This document shows positions 15,057-24,352 of a stretch of 31,565 nucleotides of DNA, one piece after another; position 1 is the stretch's first letter, and every line of letters starts with the position of its first letter. This stretch comes from CAURMH01 sp963525745 (GTDB taxonomy: Bacteria > Pseudomonadota > Gammaproteobacteria > Enterobacterales > Pasteurellaceae). The DNA lies in NCBI GenBank assembly GCA_963525745.1, contig CAURMH010000013.1, positions 1 to 31,565 on the forward strand, read 5' to 3'. Position numbers and translations under genes: made by a program. Under the pieces are notes generated by a model. The model did not search any database. It had not been told where the DNA came from and saw only the letters and a list, made by a program, of their open reading frames with translations.

Positions 15057-16853
15057 ATGAAGAATATTCGCAACTTTTCTATTATTGCCCATATTGACCA
15101 CGGTAAATCCACCTTATCTGATCGTTTAATTCAAACCTGTGGGGGACTTTCAGATCGTGAAATGGAAGCACAAGTGCTCGATTCTATGGATTTGGAGCGT
15201 GAACGCGGGATTACCATCAAAGCACAAAGCGTAACGCTGAACTACAAAGCCAAAGATGGCGAAACCTATCAACTGAATTTTATCGACACCCCGGGACACG
15301 TTGACTTTTCTTATGAAGTATCTCGCTCTCTTGCGGCTTGTGAAGGCGCATTATTGGTAGTCGATGCCGGACAAGGTGTAGAAGCACAAACGTTGGCAAA
15401 CTGTTACACCGCTATCGAAATGAACTTGGAAGTGGTGCCGATTTTAAACAAAATCGACTTACCGGCGGCCGATCCTGAACGTGTTGCGGAAGAAATTGAA
15501 GATATTGTGGGAATTGATGCCATGGAAGCCGTGCGTTGTTCAGCGAAAACCGGTGTGGGCATTGAAGACGTATTAGAAGAAATTGTTGCCAAAATTCCGG
15601 CACCGGAAGGTGACCCAAATGCGCCATTACAGGCATTAATTATTGACTCGTGGTTTGATAATTATTTGGGCGTGGTGTCTTTGGTTCGCATTAAAAACGG
15701 CACGTTACGCAAAGGCGACAAAATCAAAGTGATGTCCACCGGCCAATCTTATAACGTGGATCGTTTGGGGATTTTTACGCCGAAACAAGTGGATACCACT
15801 GTATTAAATTGCGGTGAAGTTGGTTGGGTCGTTTGTGCCATTAAAGATATTTTAGGCGCACCGGTGGGAGATACCTTAACGCTACACAATAATCCGGCAA
15901 GTTCCGTTTTACCGGGCTTTAAGAAAGTTAAACCACAGGTTTACGCTGGCTTATTCCCGGTCAGCTCTGATGATTATGAAGCATTCCGTGATGCGCTCGG
16001 TAAATTAAGTTTAAATGACGCTTCCTTGTTCTATGAACCGGAAAACTCCACCGCACTTGGCTTTGGTTTCCGCTGTGGTTTCCTTGGGCTGTTGCACATG
16101 GAGATTATTCAAGAGCGTTTGGAGCGTGAATACGATTTAGATTTAATCACGACAGCACCAACCGTGGTCTATGAAGTGGAATTAACCAATGGTGAGGTAG
16201 TCTATGTGGACAGTCCGTCAAAACTGCCGCCGTTAAACAATATTGCTGAAATTCGTGAACCCATTGCGGAATGTAATATGCTATTGCCACAAGAATATCT
16301 CGGCAACGTGATTACCCTTTGCGTTGAAAAACGTGGCGTGCAAACCCATATGGTTTATCACGGCAATCAAGTGGCGCTGACTTATGAAATTCCAATGGGC
16401 GAAGTGGTGCTGGATTTCTTTGATCGCCTGAAATCTACCTCGCGCGGTTATGCCTCTTTAGATTACGGCTTCAAACGCTTCCAAACGGCAGATATGGTGC
16501 GCGTGGATATTATGATCAACGGTGATCGTGTCGATGCGTTAGCGTTAATTGTACATAAAGACAATGCACCGTATCGCGGTCGTGAATTGGTAGAAAAAAT
16601 GCGTGAACTCATTCCACGTCAACAATTTGATATCGCGATTCAAGCGGCGATCGGCAACCACATTATCGCGCGTTCCACCGTGAAACAATTGCGTAAAAAC
16701 GTGTTGGCGAAATGTTATGGCGGTGACGTGAGCCGTAAAAAGAAACTGTTGCAAAAACAAAAAGAAGGTAAGAAACGCATGAAGTCTTTAGGTAACGTAG
16801 AAGTGCCGCAAGAAGCGTTTTTAGCCATCTTGCACGTTGGAAAAGATAAGTAG
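15057..16853 (+). CDS. lepA: Elongation factor 4
   Basis: A translational GTPase that acts on stalled or mistranslocated ribosomes and can back-translocate them. The product is 598 residues, full length. The GTPase motifs are AHIDHGKSTL (G1), RGITI (G2), DTPGHVDF (G3) and NKIDLP (G4). The LepA-specific C-terminal domain is seen in the basic stretch from VLAKCYGGDVSRKKK to KRMKSLGNVEVP. The Shine-Dalgarno match is poor. It heads an operon with lepB, rnc and era. Confidence 0.98.
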   Translation: MKNIRNFSIIAHIDHGKSTLSDRLIQTCGGLSDREMEAQVLDSMDLERERGITIKAQSVTLNYKAKDGETYQLNFIDTPGHVDFSYEVSRSLAACEGALLVVDAGQGVEAQTLANCYTAIEMNLEVVPILNKIDLPAADPERVAEEIEDIVGIDAMEAVRCSAKTGVGIEDVLEEIVAKIPAPEGDPNAPLQALIIDSWFDNYLGVVSLVRIKNGTLRKGDKIKVMSTGQSYNVDRLGIFTPKQVDTTVLNCGEVGWVVCAIKDILGAPVGDTLTLHNNPASSVLPGFKKVKPQVYAGLFPVSSDDYEAFRDALGKLSLNDASLFYEPENSTALGFGFRCGFLGLLHMEIIQERLEREYDLDLITTAPTVVYEVELTNGEVVYVDSPSKLPPLNNIAEIREPIAECNMLLPQEYLGNVITLCVEKRGVQTHMVYHGNQVALTYEIPMGEVVLDFFDRLKSTSRGYASLDYGFKRFQTADMVRVDIMINGDRVDALALIVHKDNAPYRGRELVEKMRELIPRQQFDIAIQAAIGNHIIARSTVKQLRKNVLAKCYGGDVSRKKKLLQKQKEGKKRMKSLGNVEVPQEAFLAILHVGKDK

Positions 16854-16861
16854 GAAAAGTC

Positions 16862-17911
16862 ATGTCAAATATATTTTTTATTTTATTACTGGCGGTTGGT
16901 TTTGCAGGCTGGAAAGCGTTGGATTATTTTCAGTTACCAAATACGTTCAACATTTTATTGCTCATTTTAACCACACTTTCCGGCATATTATGGTGCTATC
17001 ATCGCTTTGTGGCGGGGCCGAAACGCCAGCGCCAAATCGCCCGTGCCGAACAACGTTCCGGCCGATCGTTAAGCAATGAGGAAAAAGCAAAAATCGAACC
17101 GATTTCAGAAGTTTCGGTATTTTTATCGTCGTTATTTCCTGTATTAGCAGTGGTTTTCTTGGTGCGCTCGTTTTTATTCGAACCTTTTCAAATTCCATCA
17201 GGATCAATGGAATCGACTTTGCGGGTAGGCGATTTTTTGGTGGTAAACAAATATGCTTATGGCGTGAAAGATCCTATTTTTCAAAATATAATTATTCAAG
17301 GTGATAAGCCTCAGCGTGGTGATGTCATTGTTTTTAAAGCGCCGGAACAAGCGCTCATGCGTACCGCTCTAGGTTCGGGTCGAGCCGCTTATGCACAAAA
17401 TTTGGCATTGACTTCAAAACACAATATGTCCGGCGTCGATTACATTAAACGAATTATCGGACAAGGCGGCGATCGCGTCATTTTTGATATAGAGAATAAA
17501 ACATTGCGAATTGTGTACGGCAAAGAAGGTAAGCCTTGCGAAACAGATTGTTTGAGTAAGTCCTTTGAATATAAACAAAATCCGCCTAACCCCGCATTTT
17601 TAAATGATGTGGAATATACGGAAATTGGTGATGTTATGCATCAGGTATTGTTTGATCCGATGCGTCGTTATTCGGGTATTGAATTTTATCCGCAGGAAGG
17701 GTTGCCTGTGGCGGAATGGATCGTGCCGGAGGGACAATATTTCGTGATGGGCGATAACCGCGATCATAGTGATGACAGCCGTTTTTGGGGATTCGTTCCG
17801 GAAAGAAATATTGTCGGTAAAGCGACCTATATTTGGATGAGTTTAGAAAAAGAACCGAACGAATGGCCGACCGGTCTTCGCTGGGCACGTTTTTTTACAA
17901 AAATTAATTAA
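16862..17911 (+). CDS. lepB: Signal peptidase I
   Basis: An inner-membrane serine protease that cleaves signal peptides of exported proteins. The product is 349 residues. Two N-terminal membrane helices (about residues 3-20 and 28-48) are followed by a third hydrophobic stretch (85-105). The catalytic Ser115 is in IPSGSMEST and the general base Lys196 in YIKRIIGQGGD. The conserved GDNRDHSDDSRFWGFVP box is also present. AGGA 6 nt before the start overlaps the lepA stop, so it is operon-coupled. Confidence 0.98.
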   Translation: MSNIFFILLLAVGFAGWKALDYFQLPNTFNILLLILTTLSGILWCYHRFVAGPKRQRQIARAEQRSGRSLSNEEKAKIEPISEVSVFLSSLFPVLAVVFLVRSFLFEPFQIPSGSMESTLRVGDFLVVNKYAYGVKDPIFQNIIIQGDKPQRGDVIVFKAPEQALMRTALGSGRAAYAQNLALTSKHNMSGVDYIKRIIGQGGDRVIFDIENKTLRIVYGKEGKPCETDCLSKSFEYKQNPPNPAFLNDVEYTEIGDVMHQVLFDPMRRYSGIEFYPQEGLPVAEWIVPEGQYFVMGDNRDHSDDSRFWGFVPERNIVGKATYIWMSLEKEPNEWPTGLRWARFFTKIN

Positions 17912-17912
17912 T

Positions 17913-18593
17913 ATGAATCAATTGGAACGACTGGAACGTAAGATCGGGTATCAATTTTCTGATCAGCAGTTATTGAAATTAGCCTTGACTCACCGCAGCG
18001 CGGCGAGCCAACACAACGAACGTCTCGAATTTCTAGGCGACGCTATTCTTAATTATGCGATTGCGGAAGCGCTTTATCATCGTTTCCCACGTTGTAACGA
18101 GGGTGAATTAAGCCGAATGCGAGCAACACTTGTGCGTGAACCAACGCTTGCCGATATTGCGCGTCAGTTTGAACTAGGCGATTATCTTCTGCTTGGTTCC
18201 GGCGAATTAAAAAGCGGCGGTTTTCGACGAGAATCTATTTTAGCGGATTGTGTGGAGGCGATTATCGGCGGTATTTCGTTGGATCGAGATCTTATTACCG
18301 CGACTCGAATGGTTCACAAATGGTATGAAGCATTATTAGCAGAAATTCAGCCGGGAGAAAATCAAAAAGACGCGAAAACACGCTTGCAAGAATATTTACA
18401 AGCCAGACATTTGCCTCTGCCAACTTATGCGATAGTTAAAACCGAAGGCGAACACCATTGCCAAACTTTTACAGTGGAATGCCAAATAAACGTGCCGAAT
18501 ATTGACCGCACTTTTCTGGCTCAAGGTTCGAGTCGACGCAAAACGGAACAAGCTGTCGCCGAGAAAATACTAAAAATACTGGAAATAAAATGA
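17913..18593 (+). CDS. rnc: Ribonuclease III
   Basis: A double-strand-specific endoribonuclease needed for rRNA and mRNA processing. The product is 226 residues. The catalytic signature ERLEFLGDAIL holds the acidic residues E40 and D44, and ADCVEAIIGG supplies E115. A double-stranded-RNA-binding domain occupies about residues 155-225 (DAKTRLQEYLQARHLPLPTY to AEKILKILE). It starts one base after the lepB stop and its TGA overlaps the era start as ATGA. No clear Shine-Dalgarno is present, so translation probably depends on the upstream gene. An uptake core lies near the 3' end (18505-18513), encoding part of DRTF. Confidence 0.98.
   Translation: MNQLERLERKIGYQFSDQQLLKLALTHRSAASQHNERLEFLGDAILNYAIAEALYHRFPRCNEGELSRMRATLVREPTLADIARQFELGDYLLLGSGELKSGGFRRESILADCVEAIIGGISLDRDLITATRMVHKWYEALLAEIQPGENQKDAKTRLQEYLQARHLPLPTYAIVKTEGEHHCQTFTVECQINVPNIDRTFLAQGSSRRKTEQAVAEKILKILEIK
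18505..18513 (-). repeat. DNA-uptake sequence core inside rnc
   Basis: Exact ACCGCACTT, read within Asp-Arg-Thr-Phe codons of rnc. Confidence 0.88.
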
Positions 18594-19504
18594 CCGCACT
18601 TAATCAAACACCCCTCACATATTGTGGGTTTATCGCTATAGTCGGGCGACCTAATGTAGGAAAATCGACGCTGTTAAATAAAATTTTAGGCCAAAAAATA
18701 TCAATTACTTCACGCAAAGCGCAAACCACGCGCCACCGCATCGTAGGCATAAAAACCGAAGGGGCTTATCAAGCAATCTATGTTGATACACCGGGACTGC
18801 ATATTGAAGAAAAACGCGCCATCAATCGCCTAATGAATCGCGCCGCCAGTAGTGCCATCGGCGATGTGGATCTGATTATTTTTGTGGTGGACGGTACGCA
18901 CTGGAATGCAGATGATGAAATGGTATTGAACAAACTGCGTAATGCCAAAGCGCCCGTTGTGCTCGCCATCAATAAAGTGGATAACATCAAAAATAAAGAT
19001 GAGTTACTGCCGTTTATTACGGATATCAGCGGCAAATTCAACTTTGCGCATATCGTTCCGATTTCAGCCCAACATGGCAATAATGTGCACGAATTAGAAA
19101 AAATCGTGCGCCAATCTTTGCGTGAAGGCGCGCATCATTTTCCTGAAGATTATGTAACCGATCGTTCTCAACGTTTTATGGCGTCGGAAATTATCCGCGA
19201 AAAACTGATGCGTTTCACCGGCGAAGAATTGCCCTATTCTGTGACTGTTGAAATTGAACAATTTAAAGTGAACGAACGCGGTACTTATGAAATCAACGGA
19301 TTAATTTTAGTGGAGCGGGAAGGACAGAAAAAAATGGTCATTGGTGCGGGCGGTCAAAAAATTAAAACCATTGGTATAGAAGCGCGTGTCGACATGGAAC
19401 GCCTTTTTGACAACAAAGTCCATCTTGAATTGTGGGTAAAAGTGAAATCTGGATGGGCAGATGACGAGCGAGCATTACGCAGTTTAGGTTATATGGATGA
19501 CTAA
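18590..19504 (+). CDS. era: GTPase Era
   Basis: An essential GTPase that binds the 3' end of 16S rRNA and promotes 30S maturation. The product is 304 residues. It has an N-terminal G domain with GRPNVGKST (G1, residues 19-27), DTPGLH (G3) and NKVD (G4). A C-terminal type II KH domain contains VIGAGGQKIKTIG. Its ATG overlaps the rnc stop, and codons 2-4 (Thr-Ala-Leu) are an uptake core. It is the last gene of the operon; recO does not follow within the window. Confidence 0.98.
   Translation: MTALNQTPLTYCGFIAIVGRPNVGKSTLLNKILGQKISITSRKAQTTRHRIVGIKTEGAYQAIYVDTPGLHIEEKRAINRLMNRAASSAIGDVDLIIFVVDGTHWNADDEMVLNKLRNAKAPVVLAINKVDNIKNKDELLPFITDISGKFNFAHIVPISAQHGNNVHELEKIVRQSLREGAHHFPEDYVTDRSQRFMASEIIREKLMRFTGEELPYSVTVEIEQFKVNERGTYEINGLILVEREGQKKMVIGAGGQKIKTIGIEARVDMERLFDNKVHLELWVKVKSGWADDERALRSLGYMDD
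18593..18601 (-). repeat. DNA-uptake sequence core at the era start
   Basis: Exact ACCGCACTT forming codons 2-4 of era and sharing its first base with the rnc TGA stop. Confidence 0.9.
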
Positions 19505-19672
19505 ATGCTGTCATTTACATAGGAAGTCTCTTTCTTTTAGATTGAATTTAACACTCATATCCCAAACAGGAAACGCTCACCTTTTATTACGAATTGCTTG
19601 TTCTTCTACAATTCAATACAGTTTTTAGTCAATTTTAGGGCCTTATATAACTATTATATGGCGTCAAGAATG

Positions 19673-19681
19673 ACCGCACTT
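19673..19681 (-). repeat. DNA-uptake sequence core
   Basis: Exact ACCGCACTT in the era-raiA gap, next to the raiA terminator. Confidence 0.9.
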
Positions 19682-19684
19682 TAC

Positions 19685-19714
19685 TAAAAAAAGCCCTGAA
19701 ATCATTTAGGGCTT
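19685..19714 (-). terminator. Intrinsic terminator after raiA
   Basis: AAGCCCT (19691-19697) pairs with AGGGCTT (19708-19714), with further AAAT/ATTT pairing inside. On the minus strand it is followed by seven T residues. It also lies past era, so it may act in both directions. Confidence 0.87.
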
Positions 19715-19737
19715 CTGTGATATTTATTAGCATGAAT

Positions 19738-20061
19738 TTAGTTATCGAAAGAATCTTTCAGCCGTTCATCTGCACGGCGTGCTTCATCCTTGTGTTGTAA
19801 TTTATTCAGTTGCCGCGCCAGTTTTTCTTCAACTTCGTTAATGGCTTTATACATATCATCCGCTGTCGCACTCGCCAACAAATTTCCGGTAGGCGTACCG
19901 ACAGAGGCTTCTACTGAAAATCCGTTAGGCACTTTGTTTAATACAAAATGCGGGTTAATCAACTGTGTATGCCATTTTTCCAACTTTGCCAATCGCGCTT
20001 CAATATGCTCACGAATAGCCGGTGTGATTTCCATTTGTTTGCTTGTGATATTTAATGTCAT
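19738..20061 (-). CDS. raiA: Ribosome hibernation factor (YfiA/RaiA type)
   Basis: Binds the 30S decoding region in stationary phase or cold and holds ribosomes inactive. The product is 107 residues, the short form without the long C-terminal dimerisation domain. It closely resembles the H. influenzae homologue (MTLNITSKQMEITPAIREH, then FVLNKVPNGFSVEAS and DDMYKAINEVEEKLARQLNK). A strong AAGGAGGT lies 7 nt before the start. A sigma-70-type promoter and an intrinsic terminator bracket it as a single-gene unit. Confidence 0.96.
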   Translation of the reverse strand: MTLNITSKQMEITPAIREHIEARLAKLEKWHTQLINPHFVLNKVPNGFSVEASVGTPTGNLLASATADDMYKAINEVEEKLARQLNKLQHKDEARRADERLKDSFDN

Positions 20062-20111
20062 AGCTTTTACCTCCTTGAGTTAGAAAAACATTTTTGGCTA
20101 ACCTTGTCACC

Positions 20112-20140
20112 AACATAATGTGCTTCATATACTTTTTCAA
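20112..20140 (-). promoter_or_regulatory. raiA promoter
   Basis: On the minus strand, TTGAAA (20135-20140) and TATGTT (20112-20117) are spaced 17 bp apart, about 50 nt before the raiA start. Confidence 0.55.
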
Positions 20141-20255
20141 GTATTTTTTACTTGATGGATAAAAAGATGAAAAGAAAAATGATCTAAATCTAATTTATGC
20201 GGCTTACCGAGAAAAAATCGACACGTCAATAAAGAGGTAAAGTTGATTAGCGATG

Positions 20256-20293
20256 AAGTGCGGTTAAAAATTTTCCATTTTTCGACCGCACTT
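20256..20293. terminator. Inverted pair of uptake sequences after typA
   Basis: AAGTGCGGT (20256-20264) faces ACCGCACTT (20285-20293) across 20 nt that themselves pair as ATTTTT/AAAAAT-like arms, giving a long interrupted hairpin 11 nt past the typA stop. Paired uptake sequences commonly act as terminators in Pasteurellaceae. The flanking T run is weak. Confidence 0.75.
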
Positions 20294-20304
20294 TGATAAC
20301 AAGA

Positions 20305-22155
20305 TTAGTGTGTACTGGTACTTGTTGTCGTACGATTCGCACGTTTACGATCATTTTCCGTCAATAGTTTTTTGCGGATTCGAATTGATGTCGGCGTGAC
20401 TTCAACCAGTTCGTCATCATCAATAAATTCAATGGCCTGTTCAAGAGTGAATTTAATCGGTGTTGTTAACACAATTGCATCATCTTTACCGGAAGCGCGC
20501 ATATTGGTTAATTTTTTGCCTTGCAAGCAATTTACGGTCAGGTCATTTGAGCGACTGTGAATACCGATAATCTGCCCTTCATAAACATCGACGCCATGCT
20601 CCACCATCAATTTTCCACGTTCTTGTAAGCCCCACAACGCATAGGCCAAGGCTTTTCCCGTAGCGTTGGAAATTAATACGCCGTTTTTACGCTGGCCAAT
20701 TTCGCCCGGTTTAATGTCGTCATAATGACTAAAACTGGAATAAAGCAGCCCGGTACCAGAGGTCATTGTCATAAATTCGCCACGGAAGCCGATTAAACCG
20801 CGACTCGGTATAATATACTCTAAACGCACGCGACCTTTGCCGTCAGGAAGCATATCGCGCACTTCGCCTTTACGAACGCCCAACGCTTCCATAACCGCGC
20901 CTTGATGTTGTTCTTCCACATCAATGGTGACTTGCTCATAAGGTTCTTGTTGACGACCATCAATTGTCCGATAAATGACTTTCGGACGGGAAACCGCAAG
21001 TTCATAGCCTTCTCGACGCATATTTTCAATCAACACGGAAAGATGCAATTCGCCGCGACCGGACACGCGAAATTCGTCCGGATTCGGCGTTTCTTCGACG
21101 CGTAAGGCAACATTGTGAACTAATTCCTTATTTAAGCGCTCTAAAATTTGACGTGAAGTTACAAATTTGCCTTCTTGCCCACAAAACGGTGAGGTATTAA
21201 CGCAAAAGAACATGGTCACTGTCGGTTCGTCTACATTTAATGGCGGCAGTGCTTCAACATTATTGATGTCACAGATCGTATCGGAAATATTCAATTCGCC
21301 TAACCCCGTAATCGCGATAATGTCACCGGCACAGGCAATATCGGACTCGTAACGTTGTAATCCTAAATGTCCGAGCACCTGACCGATTCGACCGTTGCGA
21401 GTTTTACCTTCCGTATCGATTAAGGTGACGGCCTGATTCGGTTTAACCGCTCCACGCTTAATTCGTCCGATACCGATAACGCCGACATAATTATTGTAAT
21501 CCAATTGTGAAATCTGCATTTGAAACGGCGCATCCAGCTCCACTTTCGGCGGTTCAACATATTTTATAATCGTTTCAAATAAAGGCGTCATATCCGTCGC
21601 CAGTTCTTCATGCTCCAGACCAGCAACGCCGTTTAGCGCCGAAGCATAGACAATAGGAAAATCCAATTGCTCATCTGTCGCCCCTAAATTTACAAATAAA
21701 TCAAAGACTTGGTCTACAACCCAGTCCGGGCGTGCGCCGGGACGATCGACTTTATTAATAACAACAATCGGCTTTAAACCATGTGCAAACGCTTTTTGCG
21801 TCACAAAACGCGTTTGCGGCATCGGGCCGTCAAAGGCGTCAACGACCAACAATACCGAGTCCACCATAGAAAGTACGCGTTCCACTTCACCGCCGAAATC
21901 GGCGTGCCCCGGCGTATCAACAATATTGATACGATAACCGTTCCAATTAATCGCCGTATTTTTCGCCAAAATGGTAATGCCGCGTTCTTTTTCCAAATCA
22001 TTGGAATCCATCACTCGTTCATCAACATTGCCGCGGGAGGCGTCAAATGTGCCCGATTGTTGTAACAATTTATCCACTAGTGTCGTTTTACCGTGGTCAA
22101 CGTGCGCAATAATCGCAATATTGCGCAATTTATTAATATCAATTTGCTCTGTCAT
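20305..22155 (-). CDS. typA: Ribosome-binding GTPase TypA/BipA
   Basis: A translational GTPase of the EF-G/LepA superfamily involved in 50S assembly and stress or low-temperature growth. The product is 616 residues, full length. The GTPase motifs are AHVDHGKTTLVDKLL, RGITI, DTPGHADF and NKVDRPGARPDW. The BipA-specific C-terminal domain is seen around PSRGLIGFRGEFMT and GIHSRSNDLTVN, with a basic tail. It is divergent from glnA, as in H. influenzae. No strong ribosome-binding site is seen. Confidence 0.98.
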   Translation of the reverse strand: MTEQIDINKLRNIAIIAHVDHGKTTLVDKLLQQSGTFDASRGNVDERVMDSNDLEKERGITILAKNTAINWNGYRINIVDTPGHADFGGEVERVLSMVDSVLLVVDAFDGPMPQTRFVTQKAFAHGLKPIVVINKVDRPGARPDWVVDQVFDLFVNLGATDEQLDFPIVYASALNGVAGLEHEELATDMTPLFETIIKYVEPPKVELDAPFQMQISQLDYNNYVGVIGIGRIKRGAVKPNQAVTLIDTEGKTRNGRIGQVLGHLGLQRYESDIACAGDIIAITGLGELNISDTICDINNVEALPPLNVDEPTVTMFFCVNTSPFCGQEGKFVTSRQILERLNKELVHNVALRVEETPNPDEFRVSGRGELHLSVLIENMRREGYELAVSRPKVIYRTIDGRQQEPYEQVTIDVEEQHQGAVMEALGVRKGEVRDMLPDGKGRVRLEYIIPSRGLIGFRGEFMTMTSGTGLLYSSFSHYDDIKPGEIGQRKNGVLISNATGKALAYALWGLQERGKLMVEHGVDVYEGQIIGIHSRSNDLTVNCLQGKKLTNMRASGKDDAIVLTTPIKFTLEQAIEFIDDDELVEVTPTSIRIRKKLLTENDRKRANRTTTSTSTH

Positions 22156-22260
22156 TATTTAATCTTTATTGAGTATTTGAATGTTTAAAATTCACTTAAA
22201 TGAACTTTCCGGCGCGTTATCGAATGATTGAATCAACAACTCAAAATATTCGATTTTATG

Positions 22261-22269
22261 ACCGCACTT
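22261..22269 (-). repeat. DNA-uptake sequence core
   Basis: Exact ACCGCACTT in the typA/glnA divergent gap. Confidence 0.9.
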
Positions 22270-22399
22270 TTCTATCGGTGGGCGGCTTTTCTACCTGCGG
22301 AAAGGAAGGGTGCGAATTATACCTCATTTTCAATTGACCGACCATGAAAAAAGAAAGCCCGAATAAAATAAATCCAATGAAAAATAAATATCTCTGTTT

Positions 22400-22405
22400 T
22401 ATAAT
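22400..22405 (+). promoter_or_regulatory. -10 box of glnA promoter
   Basis: Consensus TATAAT about 42 nt before the glnA start. No good -35 is at the expected distance (ATGAAA at 17 bp), so an activator may be needed. Confidence 0.5.
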
Positions 22406-22446
22406 GCGAACTTAAATTTTTATAACAAAATAGAGAGGGTGTATAA

Positions 22447-23865
22447 ATGTCAAAAGCAAATGCGATCGCTAATGTCTTTAAATTAATTGATGAAAATGAA
22501 ATCAAATTCGTTCTGCTACGCTTTACCGATATTAAAGGAAAAGAACATGGTGTATCGATTCCGGCTAATCTTGTTGATGAAGATATGTTTGAAGACGGCA
22601 AAATGTTTGACGGTTCTTCCGTTGAAGGTTGGAAAACAATTAACAAAGCCGATATGTTATTGATGCCGATAGCCGAAACCGCCGTCGTAGATCCGTTTGC
22701 CCAAATTCCTACCCTTTCCATTCGCTGCAGCGTTTATGAGCCGACAACTATGCAAAGTTATGAGCGCGACCCCCGCTCAATTGCGATTCGTGCCGAAAAT
22801 TATATGCGCTCGACCGGTGTTGCTGACGAAGCTTTTTTTGGCCCGGAACCTGAATTTTTCTTATTTGACGATGTACGTTTCAGTACGGAAATCAATAATG
22901 TGTCTTACAAATTGGACGACATTGAAGCCGCTTGGAACACAAATCGTCGCTTTGAAGAAGGAAATAATGGCTATCGCCCGCTCAAAAAAGGCGGTTATTG
23001 CGCTGTTGCACCGGTAGATTCATCACACGACATCCGTTCCGAAATGTGCTTAATTTTAGACGAAATGGGTCTGGTCATCGAAGCTCACCACCACGAAGTT
23101 GCTACAGCAGGACAAAATGAAATTGCCACAAAATTTAACAGCCTGACCTTAAAAGCGGATGAAACGCAAATTTATAAATATGTAGTGCAAAATGTTGCGT
23201 TACAACATGGCAAAACCGCTTGCTTTATGGCAAAACCATTTGCCGGTGATAACGGCTCCGGTATGCACTGTAATATGTCCCTCAGCAAAAACGGAAAAAA
23301 TATTTTCCAAGGTGACAAATATGCCGGTTTATCGGAAACCGCACTTTATTACATCGGCGGAATCATTAAACATGCCAAAGCGCTAAACGCTTTTACTAAC
23401 CCGACCACAAATTCCTATAAACGTTTAGTTCCCGGTTTTGAAGCGCCTGTTTTACTAGCCTACTCCGCAAGTAACCGTTCCGCTTCCATTCGTATTCCGG
23501 CAGTAACCAACCCCAAAGCGATCCGAATCGAAGCGCGCTTTCCGGATCCGCTGGCGAACCCCTATTTGGCCTTTGCCGCATTACTTATGGCTGGACTTGA
23601 CGGCGTTATCAACAAAATTCACCCGGGCGACGCAATGGATAAGAACCTTTACGATCTACCGCCAGAAGAACTCAAAGACATTCCTGCCGTTGCCGGCTCA
23701 TTAGAAGAAGCCCTTGACGCTCTTGCGAATGACTACGCGTTTTTAACTCAAGGCAATGTCTTTAGCAAAGCGTTTATCGAAGCCTTTATCGCGATTAAAC
23801 GTAAAGAAGTACAACGCTTAAATATGGCGCCGCATCCGGTTGAATTTGAAATGTATTATGCTTAA
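22447..23865 (+). CDS. glnA: Glutamine synthetase, type I
   Basis: Makes glutamine from glutamate, ammonia and ATP and is the main ammonia-assimilation enzyme; active as a dodecamer. The product is 472 residues. Family signatures are FDGSSVEGW near residue 55, the ATP-binding KPFAGDNGSGMHCNMSL, and the adenylylation tyrosine in DKNLYDLPPEE near residue 400, so activity is probably tuned by GlnE. A GAGAGG ribosome-binding site precedes it. It has its own promoter and terminator and no ntrBC genes nearby. Confidence 0.98.
   Translation: MSKANAIANVFKLIDENEIKFVLLRFTDIKGKEHGVSIPANLVDEDMFEDGKMFDGSSVEGWKTINKADMLLMPIAETAVVDPFAQIPTLSIRCSVYEPTTMQSYERDPRSIAIRAENYMRSTGVADEAFFGPEPEFFLFDDVRFSTEINNVSYKLDDIEAAWNTNRRFEEGNNGYRPLKKGGYCAVAPVDSSHDIRSEMCLILDEMGLVIEAHHHEVATAGQNEIATKFNSLTLKADETQIYKYVVQNVALQHGKTACFMAKPFAGDNGSGMHCNMSLSKNGKNIFQGDKYAGLSETALYYIGGIIKHAKALNAFTNPTTNSYKRLVPGFEAPVLLAYSASNRSASIRIPAVTNPKAIRIEARFPDPLANPYLAFAALLMAGLDGVINKIHPGDAMDKNLYDLPPEELKDIPAVAGSLEEALDALANDYAFLTQGNVFSKAFIEAFIAIKRKEVQRLNMAPHPVEFEMYYA
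23338..23346 (-). repeat. DNA-uptake sequence core inside glnA
   Basis: Exact ACCGCACTT, encoding Thr-Ala-Leu within glnA. Confidence 0.88.
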
Positions 23866-23885
23866 AACATAGTTTATTTACTTCT

Positions 23886-23930
23886 AAAACAGCGGGGGAA
23901 ATAAAAGATAAACTCGCTGTTTTTCTTTTG
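23886..23930 (+). terminator. Intrinsic terminator after glnA
   Basis: AAAACAGCG (23886-23894) pairs with CGCTGTTTT (23915-23923) and is followed by a T-rich run, 20 nt past the glnA stop. Confidence 0.8.
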
Positions 23931-24287
23931 TTTAAGGTAAAAAATACACAATACTCGTGTCAAATTTAAACATCACATCATTAAACTTATCCCAGGCTCA
24001 TTAAGGCATTCCTATCTCCGTCAATGATTGCTATTGCCTTTATTCCGCCCTTATGATTCAATTGAAACACTTTTAAAATGCACATATAAGTAAGCTTCAA
24101 CGTCAGTTATGGATTAAAACAAGCAATATAAAATATGTGAAAACTGGATTAAAAAACCTGAACGCTACAAAATACAGAATCGATTTTAACTTAGGTTATT
24201 TATCTGCCCAAGTTTTGGGGTTCGGATCACAAAGTGCGGTCAGATTTAATCAAATTTAATCATTTTCCAATTTTACCGTTAAAAATT
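23931..24287. other. Intergenic stretch without a recognised gene
   Basis: The region between the glnA terminator and the next promoter is A/T-rich, and all frames are short. One plus-strand frame stays open from about 24,100 to 24,260, but it has no start, no ribosome-binding site and no recognisable protein pattern. One uptake core (24232-24240) is present. I see no repeat or insertion-sequence end that I can defend. Confidence 0.6.
24232..24240 (+). repeat. DNA-uptake sequence core
   Basis: Exact AAGTGCGGT in the gap upstream of the LTA-synthase-like gene. Confidence 0.9.
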
Positions 24288-24318
24288 AATAACGATTATC
24301 AATAAAACGCTTTATACT
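24288..24318 (+). promoter_or_regulatory. Promoter of the LTA-synthase-like gene with a possible Fur box
   Basis: A TATACT -10 box (24313-24318) lies about 35 nt before the start codon. Just upstream, 24288-24306 (AATAACGATTATCAATAAA) matches the 19-bp Fur consensus at 13 positions by eye, including the central GAT-ATCA core. It would overlap the -35 region. Iron control is only a suggestion. Confidence 0.35.
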
Positions 24319-24352
24319 TAGCACAGCAAATTTTCGTTATACAAGGAGTCGT

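Noticed and set aside
22317..22721. A 134-codon minus-strand frame over the glnA promoter and start.
   Set aside because: It covers the glnA 5' coding region in antisense and has no recognisable features.
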